A stretch of 49,359 nt of DNA, from positions 1-49,359 of the forward strand of contig JAJZYZ010000013.1 in NCBI GenBank assembly GCA_021797815.1, given 5' to 3'. This DNA is from Bacillota bacterium. Lineage in GTDB: Bacteria > Bacillota > Sulfobacillia > Sulfobacillales > JAIMBI01. The position numbers were made by a program, and so were the translations under genes. The first letter of the stretch is position 1, and each line of letters begins with the position of its first letter. Of the stretch, positions 6,636-13,250 are shown in pieces. A model generated the notes under the pieces. That model had not been told where the DNA came from, made no database searches, and saw nothing but the letters and a program-made list of their open reading frames with translations.

Positions 6636-7893
6636 GGCCAAGGCGGTGGAGGTCGATACGGTCGTTATTGACGGGGTGGCCCTGCCGCCGCAGTGGAACC
6701 GGATGTTCGAGCCCCGGGCCATCACTGAATACGATCTGACCGCACTGGATGAAGTGACGGCCATCCCGGGGGCGGAGTCTCTCGGCTGGTGCTATCAGTG
6801 CGGCAAATGTACGGCGGTCTGCCCGATCGACACGGTGGGTGATTACTCGCCCCGGAAAATTTTTCGGCGGACGCAGCTTGGCCAGTCGCTCCTGGAGAGC
6901 CCCGATCTGTGGCTGTGCACCACCTGCTCCAACTGCCTGCGGGTGTGCCCCAAAGAAGTAAACATGATTGAGATCATGCCGGCCCTGCGCGAACAGGTGG
7001 TCAGCGAAGGTCAGGCGCCGGAGGAGCTTCTGACCGCGTTTGAGAACACCGCCCGCTACGGGAACCCGCTTGGTGAGCCGGCCCGCAAGCGGGCCGACTG
7101 GGTCAAAGGCGCCGGCGTGCCCGTCCCCATCATGAGCCAGCTGAAGGCGCCGGTGGACGTGCTGTGGTTCGTGGAATGCTACCCCGCCTATCATCCGCGG
7201 GGACAGGAGGCGTCGGTGGCGCTGGCCCGCATCCTCCACGCCCTTAGCGTGAACTTCGGGATCCTGGGGGTGGAGGAGAAATGCTCCGGCGACTCCCAGC
7301 GCATGGCGGGAGAGAGCGGACTCTTTGAAATGCTGGCCGAGCAAAACGTGCGCACGCTGTCCAAGTATGAATTTCGGGAGGTCATGGTGACCGACCCCCA
7401 CGCGTACAACGCCTTTCTCCACGAGTACGGGGCCTACGGCGGCAACTGGTCCACGCGGCACTACACGCAGCTGCTGGCCGAGCACCTAGGCGAGCTTCAC
7501 TTCGTGCGCGAGGTGCCGTGGCGGGTCACCTTCCACGATCCCTGCTATCTCGGGCGGCACAACGGCGAGTATGAGGCGCCGCGGGCGCTGCTGCGCGCCA
7601 TTCCGGGCCTCGAACTGGTGGAGATGGGCCGGTGCCGGGAGAACGCCTACTGTTGCGGGGGCGGCGGCGGCGGCATGTGGATGGATAGCTTCACGGCCCA
7701 GTTCACCACCATGCGCCTCTCTGAAAAACGGGTGCTGGAAGCCATTGAGTACGGGGCCGAGGTGCTGGCGGTGACCTGCCCCTATGAGGTTTCCCGCTTT
7801 GAGGACGCGGTGAAGTCAACGGGCAACGCCGGCCGGCTCCGCGTCATGGACATCGCGGAGCTCCTGGCCCAGTCCATGGATCTGGTTCCCTGA
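6625..7893 (+). CDS. hdrC2B2: Fused sHdrC2-sHdrB2 subunit of the sHdr complex
   Basis: The protein has 422 residues in two parts. The HdrC-like part has two 4Fe-4S motifs: CYQCGKCTAVCPID starting at C56 and CTTCSNCLRVCPKE starting at C98. The HdrB-like part has C220 (EEKCSGDSQRM), C307 (HDPCYLGRHN), C343-C344 (YCCGGGGGGMW) and C385 (TCPYEV). The last site lacks the second cysteine of the canonical CPxC. In many sHdr clusters hdrC2 and hdrB2 are separate genes; here they are one chain, as in HdrD. The TTG at 6625 is used because GGGAGG lies about 9 bases upstream and no better start exists before the first cluster. The protein is a cytoplasmic partner of HdrA. Confidence 0.92.
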   Translation: MADKAKAVEVDTVVIDGVALPPQWNRMFEPRAITEYDLTALDEVTAIPGAESLGWCYQCGKCTAVCPIDTVGDYSPRKIFRRTQLGQSLLESPDLWLCTTCSNCLRVCPKEVNMIEIMPALREQVVSEGQAPEELLTAFENTARYGNPLGEPARKRADWVKGAGVPVPIMSQLKAPVDVLWFVECYPAYHPRGQEASVALARILHALSVNFGILGVEEKCSGDSQRMAGESGLFEMLAEQNVRTLSKYEFREVMVTDPHAYNAFLHEYGAYGGNWSTRHYTQLLAEHLGELHFVREVPWRVTFHDPCYLGRHNGEYEAPRALLRAIPGLELVEMGRCRENAYCCGGGGGGMWMDSFTAQFTTMRLSEKRVLEAIEYGAEVLAVTCPYEVSRFEDAVKSTGNAGRLRVMDIAELLAQSMDLVP

Positions 7894-7973
7894 TTGCGGC
7901 GCCAAGACGTCGAGGCACACGGCGGTCCGATGGGCTGAGGAGACGTGACGATCTGGCGAGGGAGGACGCTTTC

Positions 7974-8432
7974 ATGAGCGAGGCACAGGTCATGAACGTA
8001 AATGGATGCAAGCTTCCCGACGATCTGTATTACTGGCCCGACAAGCATGTCTGGGTGCGGGGTCCGGACGACTCTGGCGAGGTGGTGGCCGGCCTCACCG
8101 ACGTGGCCCAGAACCTGGCCGGCAAGATCGTGGTGGTGAACCTGCGGGCGCTTGGCAAGACGCTCGTGCGGGGCAAGAGCGCCGGGACCCTCGAGTCCGG
8201 GAAGTGGGTGGGCGCGATTCCGACGCCCGTGGCCGGTGAGGTGGTGGCGGTCAACACCGCGCTTGCCGTCCATCCGGATCAGGTGAACCGGGACCCTTAC
8301 GGCGAAGGCTGGCTCATCCGGGTGCGGCCGAGCGACTGGGCGACAGACATGCAAGAGCTTCTGTTCGGTCCCGAAGGGATCGCCCGCTACCGCGAGAAAC
8401 TGGAGCAGGAAGGAATTCACTGCCAGGCCTAG
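7974..8432 (+). CDS. lbpA: Lipoate-binding protein LbpA (GcvH-like), first copy
   Basis: The protein has 152 residues with the GcvH/lipoyl-domain fold. The lipoyl-lysine is K77 in TLESGKWVG, followed by the typical IPTPVAGEVVAVN turn. Unlike glycine-cleavage GcvH, it has cysteines near both ends (C12 in NGCKLPDD and C150 in GIHCQA), a feature of LbpA proteins that work with sHdr. In the accepted model the lipoyl arm carries sulfur between the TusA/DsrE proteins and the sHdr subunits. No glycine-cleavage genes (gcvP, gcvT) are near. The ATG at 7974 has GAGGGAGG upstream. A paralogue follows 25 bp downstream. Confidence 0.93.
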   Translation: MSEAQVMNVNGCKLPDDLYYWPDKHVWVRGPDDSGEVVAGLTDVAQNLAGKIVVVNLRALGKTLVRGKSAGTLESGKWVGAIPTPVAGEVVAVNTALAVHPDQVNRDPYGEGWLIRVRPSDWATDMQELLFGPEGIARYREKLEQEGIHCQA

Positions 8433-8457
8433 CGAGGGACGAGGAAGGAACTGGACC

Positions 8458-8919
8458 ATGGCCTTCGTATTTGCCTGCGAGCTGCCGGACGACCTCTGGT
8501 ACCGGGTGGACCAGGATGTGTGGATCCGCGTTCTGCCTGACGGCGTCGTCCGCATGGGCATGACGGATCCCGCCCAGACCCGCGCCGGCAAGATCCTGCA
8601 TGTGCGCGTGCGGACGGGAAAGCGCCTGTTGCCGGGCCAGAGCCTTGCCACCGTCGAATCGGGCAAGTGGGTCGGCCCCGTGCCGACGCCGCTGGCCGGT
8701 GTGGTGGGCGCGGGCAACCCGCGTATTGCCGACGACCCCGGGCTTATCAACCGGGACCCTTACGGGCTCGGGTGGGTCGCGGAATTCCGGCCGGAGGCGG
8801 CCATCGACGCCTGGTCTGCCGCGGGCCTCATGTATGGGCCCGAGGCGCTCGACGCCTATCACGAGAAGCTTCAGGCCGAAAACCTGAGCTGCGTGCGCTG
8901 CGCCGACCCCGCTCCCTAG
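8458..8919 (+). CDS. lbpA2: Lipoate-binding protein LbpA, second copy
   Basis: This 153-residue paralogue follows the previous gene and has the same architecture: lipoyl-lysine K70 in TVESGKWVG, an N-terminal cysteine C7 (FACELPDDLWY), and C-terminal cysteines in NLSCVRCADP. Outside the lipoyl site it differs considerably from the first copy (for example TDPAQTRAGKILHVRVRTGK against TDVAQNLAGKIVVVNLRALG). The duplication therefore looks old, and the copies may serve different partners. Tandem lbpA genes occur in some sHdr operons. The ATG at 8458 lies shortly after a GAGGAAGGAA stretch. Confidence 0.92.
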   Translation: MAFVFACELPDDLWYRVDQDVWIRVLPDGVVRMGMTDPAQTRAGKILHVRVRTGKRLLPGQSLATVESGKWVGPVPTPLAGVVGAGNPRIADDPGLINRDPYGLGWVAEFRPEAAIDAWSAAGLMYGPEALDAYHEKLQAENLSCVRCADPAP

Positions 8920-8980
8920 AAGGCCGCGAGAGCCGCACCTGACGACAGCCCACGGTGAAGGCCGGGAAAGGAGCGGGCGC

Positions 8981-10057
8981 ATGCGTCACATCGATCTCGG
9001 GATGGTGCCGCGTCAGGACTCGCAGGCCGTCTACCACGCGGTCGCGCACGAGATGCGTCCGGGCGACCCGCCCACGCTCATCACGGTGACGCCGGACGGC
9101 CCTTACGTGTGCGTGGGCTACCACCAGCACGGAAGCCGCGACGTGGACCGCGCGTTCTGTGAGGCGCACGACATCCTGGTCGGCCGCCGCCTCGTGGGCG
9201 GGGGGGCCGTGCTCCTCGACCCGGGCCAGGTGTTCTGGCATCTTGTCATGCCGCGCACGGCCGAACCCATCGAACGACTGTACGCCCGTCTGCTGCAGGC
9301 CCCCGTGCGCGCCTACCAGGACATGGGCATCGCGGCCGAGCACCGCCCCGTGAACGACATCGTGGTGGGTCGGCGGAAGATCGGCGGAACCGGAGCCGTA
9401 ACGCTGGACCAGGCCACGGTGCTGGTGGGAAGCCTCATGTTTGATTTCGACGTGGCGCTGATGGCCCGGGTGCTGCGGGTCCCGTCGGAGAAGTTTCGAG
9501 ACAAGATGGTCGCAAGCCTGGAGGAGTACATGACGACGATGCGTCGCGAGCTTGGCGCAGACATTCCGAGCCGTGCTGCGGCCACGGCGCTCCTGGTGAG
9601 GGCCTTCTCCGAACAGCTGGGCGAGACGGTGGAGCGGGGGCGGCTGGCCGACGCGGAGCGGGAGGAGGTGCGCCGCTATGCGAGCCTTCTGTTTGATCCC
9701 GCCTTCGTGTACCAGTACGAAGGCTTCTCCGAGCCTGGCGTCAAGATCCGGGACGGCGTCCGCCTGCACGAGGGCCTGTACAAGGCGCCCGGCGGGCTTA
9801 TCCGCGTCATTTTCCGGGTAGCCGACGGCCGCTTTGACGACGTCGCCGTCACCGGTGACTTCTTCGTCGACCCGCCGGACGCGCTGTCAGCCGTGGCCGC
9901 GGCCCTGGTGGGAACGTCGGCGGCGGCCGAAGAGAGCCTCAAGGTGCTGTCCCGTGCGCTTATCGGGGTCCGCATACCGGGGGTGACGGCACGCGACATC
10001 AACTGTGCGCTGGAGGACGGCCTGGCCCGGACGCCACAGGCGGCCCCGCGAGCGTGA
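8981..10057 (+). CDS. Lipoate:protein ligase of the sHdr locus, sLpl(AB)-like
   Basis: The 358-residue protein belongs to the LplA/LplB/BirA fold. The lipoate-binding loop RRLVGGGAVLLDPGQ lies near residues 70-84 and the catalytic-lysine motif VVGRRKIGGTGAV near residues 125-137. A C-terminal domain (about residues 240-355, with HEGLYKAPGGLIRVIFRVADG) resembles the accessory domain that is separate (LplB) in some archaea. Such fused ligases next to lbpA form part of a dedicated lipoate-loading route for sHdr. It would charge the lysines of the two LbpA proteins encoded just upstream. Octanoate-to-lipoate sulfur insertion (LipS1/LipS2-type) is not encoded in this window. The ATG at 8981 follows GAAAGGAGCGGGC. 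Confidence 0.87.
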   Translation: MRHIDLGMVPRQDSQAVYHAVAHEMRPGDPPTLITVTPDGPYVCVGYHQHGSRDVDRAFCEAHDILVGRRLVGGGAVLLDPGQVFWHLVMPRTAEPIERLYARLLQAPVRAYQDMGIAAEHRPVNDIVVGRRKIGGTGAVTLDQATVLVGSLMFDFDVALMARVLRVPSEKFRDKMVASLEEYMTTMRRELGADIPSRAAATALLVRAFSEQLGETVERGRLADAEREEVRRYASLLFDPAFVYQYEGFSEPGVKIRDGVRLHEGLYKAPGGLIRVIFRVADGRFDDVAVTGDFFVDPPDALSAVAAALVGTSAAAEESLKVLSRALIGVRIPGVTARDINCALEDGLARTPQAAPRA

Positions 10058-10105
10058 GTCTGCTCGATGTATAAAGAGACCGACAGCGGAGAGGAGCCGA
10101 AGACG

Positions 10106-10372
10106 ATGAGTGACATGAGCGTAGCAGGGGAGTTTGAGGCAGGATCGGTGGCCCTCACGGTCGACGCCAAGGGGCTTTCGTGCCCGATGCCCATCATCAG
10201 GGCCAAGAAGGCGCTTCTCGGTGTCGAGATCGGCCAGGTGATTGAGGTGGTGGCGACCGATCCGGGGTCGGTGGCCGATTTCAAGGCGTTTTCCAACTCC
10301 ACCGGTCACGCGCTCCTGCAAACCCAGCAGGAGGGGTCCGTGTACCGGTTTTGGCTCCGGCGGTCCAAGTAA
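10106..10372 (+). CDS. tusA: TusA-family sulfur carrier protein
   Basis: This is an 88-residue SirA/TusA-fold protein with the CPxP motif GLSCPMPIIRAKKAL (active cysteine C26) and the usual second half ending in VYRFWLRR. TusA accepts a persulfide and passes it on; in sHdr organisms it works with DsrE proteins in cytoplasmic sulfur transfer. The ATG at 10106 is preferred over an upstream ATG at 10067 because GAGGAG lies about 9 bases before it and the shorter protein has normal TusA length. It lies between the lipoate ligase and a dsrE3-like gene. Confidence 0.93.
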   Translation: MSDMSVAGEFEAGSVALTVDAKGLSCPMPIIRAKKALLGVEIGQVIEVVATDPGSVADFKAFSNSTGHALLQTQQEGSVYRFWLRRSK

Positions 10373-10401
10373 CGGCCGGCAAGCGGAGATAGGGGGCCAG
10401 C

Positions 10402-10782
10402 ATGGGAGAGGCGGTCAAGAAGTACCTGTACATTCTCACCCACGGAGTGGAAGCGCCGGAGCGATCGGCGTCCCCGTTTTTCCTCGCCACCACCGCGGCA
10501 CTCATGGACTGCGAGGCGCGCATGGTGTTCACCATCACGGCGACGAGTCTTCTGAAACGCGGGGCAGCCGAGGAAGTGTACATCAAGGGATACGGCAAGG
10601 GCGCGAACCTCCGGTTCTTTGTCGATCAGGCGCGGGAGGCGGGCGTGGAGTTTTTCGTCTGCGCGCCCAGTCTCGATCTGAACGACTGCACCGTCGAGGA
10701 CCTGATTGAGGTGGACGGCGTGGTGGGCGGCACGGCGCTGAACGAGATGGCCGCTCAGGCGGACGTCGTCATCAGCTTCTGA
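10402..10782 (+). CDS. dsrE3: DsrE3-like sulfur carrier protein
   Basis: This is a 126-residue DsrE/DsrF-fold protein. The conserved cysteine C87 lies in FFVCAPSLDLND, the position that carries the persulfide in DsrE-type transferases; other cysteines are C37 and C96. It is shorter than the DsrE2 protein at the start of the operon and lacks its hydrophobic N-terminal region, which fits the soluble DsrE3 group usually found next to tusA. Likely role: exchange of sulfane sulfur with TusA and delivery to LbpA/sHdr. The stop codon shares one base with the start of the following GAF-domain gene (TGATG). Confidence 0.9.
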   Translation: MGEAVKKYLYILTHGVEAPERSASPFFLATTAALMDCEARMVFTITATSLLKRGAAEEVYIKGYGKGANLRFFVDQAREAGVEFFVCAPSLDLNDCTVEDLIEVDGVVGGTALNEMAAQADVVISF

Positions 10783-11342
10783 TGGCCGACCGCCTGGTGC
10801 GCGATCTGAGCGCCATTTCGGACGCGTCGACCGATCCCGAGTTCCTGGCCGTGGCCGAGCGGGTCCTGGCCGCGGGCGTTCCCTGGATCACGCGGCTTCA
10901 TGCCCTGGGGGCGCTGGTGTGGCGGGCGACGCCGGGACTTGAGGGCCTCGGCCTCTATCTGGCGGCGCCACCCGGCATCCGCCTTGCGCTGGTGGCGGGA
11001 CAGGGGGGACCCGGAGCCCTGGAAGTTCCGTGGTCTCTGGGGGTGGCGGGTGCGGCTGCCGGCGACCGGGCGGTGCAGATCGTGCCCCGCGTCGGCATGC
11101 TGCCCGGTCACGGGCTGGTGTCCTGGACGGCCCAGTCGGCGCTCGCGGTGCCCATCATCATTCACGGGGGGGCCATGGGTGTGATCCTGCTGACGGCGAC
11201 CGATCCCGACCGATTGGGACCGTTCGAGGCGGAGCGCATCCTGGCCGTGGCCGGAAGCGTGCAGGCGCACTGCCCTCCAGCCTGGGCGCGCGGGCTTCCG
11301 ACCGGTTTCGGTGGGGAGGGACCCCCGACGGACGGCCCGTGA
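10782..11342 (+). CDS. GAF-domain-like protein
   Basis: The 186-residue soluble protein looks like a single GAF domain. A helix (AVAERVLAAGVPWITRLHALGALVWRATPG) is followed by strands GLGLYLAAPPGIRLALVAGQGG, a central part with ALAVPIIIHGGAMGVILLTATDP, and a final helix RLGPFEAERILAVAGSVQ, a common GAF ending. GAF domains bind small molecules or redox cofactors and usually act as sensors. No output domain is attached. The only cysteine is near the C-terminus (AHCPPAW). Its start overlaps the dsrE3-like stop, so it is part of the sulfur operon. A role as redox or sulfur sensor, or as an enzyme of the free-methionine-sulfoxide reductase type, is conceivable but unsupported by residues I can identify. 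Confidence 0.6.
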   Translation: MADRLVRDLSAISDASTDPEFLAVAERVLAAGVPWITRLHALGALVWRATPGLEGLGLYLAAPPGIRLALVAGQGGPGALEVPWSLGVAGAAAGDRAVQIVPRVGMLPGHGLVSWTAQSALAVPIIIHGGAMGVILLTATDPDRLGPFEAERILAVAGSVQAHCPPAWARGLPTGFGGEGPPTDGP

Positions 11343-11440
11343 AGCGGCCGGCCACGACCGTTAGGCGAAGTCCGGGTGTCTTCGTGCCCGGGCAGGCCGG
11401 AGATCGACCCAAGCTGAGGGATTAGAGAGGGAGGTTGGCT

Positions 11441-12220
11441 ATGCGTGCAGCGGTGCTGCTGAAAGACGTGCCCGATCTGGTTGAGGATCTGGAACTTGAG
11501 GAATCGGGCCAGGCTCTGGCCGTGGATGTGCTGAGCTATGTCCCGAGTGAGTGGGATGACCAGGCGCTGGAGGAGGCCCTCCTCTTGAAGGAGGACGGCG
11601 GGGGGACGGGCCCGGTGGAGGTGCACGCCATCGCGATTGACACCGGCGACATCGACGCTATGCTTTTTTCCGCCCTGGCCAAGGGGGCCGATTCTGCCAC
11701 CAAGCTCACGGGCGATTTCGACCGCGGCCTTACGAGCCGCCAGCGTGCCCGCATCCTCGCTACCTATCTGGAAGGTCAGGCCTTCGATCTGGTGCTGACC
11801 GGCGTGCAGGCGGTTGACGACCTCGATGGCCAGATTGCCGGCCTCCTGGCCGGATATCTCCACTGGCCGCATGCCTCGGTGGTGCGCGATGTGGCCGTGG
11901 AGGACGGGCAGGTGCGGTTCGTCCAGGAGTACGCGGGAGGCGTCATGGGCGAGTTCCGGGCCGACGGGCCGGTGGTGCTGGGGATCCAGGCGGCCCGCAA
12001 GCCTCCCCGCTACGTGCCGATTGCCCGCATCCGTCAGATTCAGCGCACGAGCTCCCTGTCGGAGGTGTCCATGGAACGGCCGGAGGATGCGGGACATCTT
12101 GCCGTCCGCCGCCTTTACCGTCCCGAGTCGTCGTCCCACGCCGCCATGTGGGATGGGGATGTGGACGCCGTGGCCGCCGCTATCCGGGCCCTCCTGGCGG
12201 AAAAGCAGCTCGGGAACTGA
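11441..12220 (+). CDS. etfB: Electron transfer flavoprotein beta subunit (EtfB)
   Basis: The 259-residue protein has the EtfB layout: an N-terminal strand (MRAAVLLKDVPDL), the segment DLVLTGVQAVDDLDGQIAGLLAGYL matching the EtfB signature region, and RADGPVVLGIQAARKPPRYVP near the end of the domain. EtfB and EtfA form a heterodimer that binds FAD and carries electrons. The ATG at 11441 is chosen over a TTG six bases earlier because GGGAGG ends about 7 bases before it. It is followed 75 bp later by etfA. Placement at the end of the sHdr operon suggests that the Etf takes electrons from the sHdr complex (inference). I cannot tell from sequence alone whether it is of the bifurcating type. Confidence 0.9.
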   Translation: MRAAVLLKDVPDLVEDLELEESGQALAVDVLSYVPSEWDDQALEEALLLKEDGGGTGPVEVHAIAIDTGDIDAMLFSALAKGADSATKLTGDFDRGLTSRQRARILATYLEGQAFDLVLTGVQAVDDLDGQIAGLLAGYLHWPHASVVRDVAVEDGQVRFVQEYAGGVMGEFRADGPVVLGIQAARKPPRYVPIARIRQIQRTSSLSEVSMERPEDAGHLAVRRLYRPESSSHAAMWDGDVDAVAAAIRALLAEKQLGN

Positions 12221-12295
12221 CGGCTGTAGGAGACGCCGCGCCCGACGCGGCGGAGCGACAAGGACCAGAACGGCAGGAAAACGGAGGAAGCAACC

Positions 12296-13249
12296 ATGGG
12301 ACCGATTGTTACCGTGCTGGAGCACCAGGGAGGAGAACTGACCCAGGCGTCGCGAGAACTCCTGGCCAAGGCCCGGGAGCTTTCCGACGCGCTTGCCGCC
12401 CCCGTCACGGCGGTCGCGTTCGGACCGGAGGCGGCGGCTTGCCTCGCCCATTGCGGCGCAGCGGACGGGGTGGCGGTGACGGGAGGATTTGACACCTACG
12501 TGCCGACGGTCTGGGAGGCGTCCCTGCGGGCCGTCGTGGACGAGCTCAAACCGGGGCTCGTGCTGTGCGCCAACACGACGCTCGGGATGGACCTCGGGGC
12601 TTCGCTCGCGGCCCAGGCCGACCTTGCGATGATTGCGTATGTGTGCGGACTCGACGTGAACGAGGGCAAGCTTCAGGCCGTGTGCCAGGTCTACGCCGGC
12701 AAACTGATGGCCGAGGTGGACGTCCCCACGACCGGGGCGGTGCTGACCGTGCTGCCCGGGTCGTGGCCGGCGGGTAGTGAATCTCAGGCGGAGACGCCCG
12801 TGCGCCCGCTCAGTGCGGCCGCGGCCCCTGGTCTCGAGCCGACCCGGCTCATCACCCCCGAGGCCGGAGATGTGGACATCACCCGCGCCGACATCCTGGT
12901 GAGCGTAGGACGCGGCATCGAAGACCCGGACAACCTGGAGCTGGCCGAGGCACTCGCGGCGGCGCTGGGCGGGGTGGTGAGCTGTTCGCGCCCGGTGGTG
13001 GACGCGGGATGGCTTCCGCGGACCCGTCAGGTCGGAAAATCTGGTCAGACGGTCAAACCGAAGCTGTACCTGGCGCTTGGCATCAGCGGGGCGCCGGAAC
13101 ATCTGCAGGGCATGAAAGACAGCGAACTCATCGTGGCCATCAACAGCGACCCCGGCGCACCCATCTTTGACGTGGCCCACTACGGAGCCACGGTCGACAT
13201 CCTGGAACTGATGCCGGCGCTCACCGAACAACTTGAGGGAGGCGGCTAG
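12296..13249 (+). CDS. etfA: Electron transfer flavoprotein alpha subunit (EtfA)
   Basis: The 317-residue protein has an N-terminal domain (MGPIVTVLEHQGG with LCANTTLGMDLGASLAAQADL) and the strongly conserved C-terminal FAD-binding domain. Clear EtfA signatures are VSVGRGIEDPDNLELAEALA, VVSCSRPVVDAGWLPRTRQVGKSGQTVKP, LALGISGAPEHLQGM and VAINSDPGAPIFDVAHYG. The protein is complete and of normal length. The ATG at 12296 has GGAGGAAGC upstream. The stop is one base before the ATG of the membrane oxidoreductase, so etfB, etfA and etfD form a tight unit for electron transfer toward the membrane. Confidence 0.94.
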   Translation: MGPIVTVLEHQGGELTQASRELLAKARELSDALAAPVTAVAFGPEAAACLAHCGAADGVAVTGGFDTYVPTVWEASLRAVVDELKPGLVLCANTTLGMDLGASLAAQADLAMIAYVCGLDVNEGKLQAVCQVYAGKLMAEVDVPTTGAVLTVLPGSWPAGSESQAETPVRPLSAAAAPGLEPTRLITPEAGDVDITRADILVSVGRGIEDPDNLELAEALAAALGGVVSCSRPVVDAGWLPRTRQVGKSGQTVKPKLYLALGISGAPEHLQGMKDSELIVAINSDPGAPIFDVAHYGATVDILELMPALTEQLEGGG

Positions 13250-13250
13250 G

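Noticed and set aside
2881-7893. Reading the hdr genes as a methanogen-type heterodisulfide reductase
   Set aside because: The short HdrA without extra ferredoxin domains and the linkage to lbpA, tusA, dsrE and a lipoate ligase fit the sulfur-oxidising sHdr system; no methanogenesis genes are present.
7974-8919. GcvH proteins of a glycine cleavage system
   Set aside because: No gcvP or gcvT nearby, and both carry the terminal cysteines typical of LbpA.
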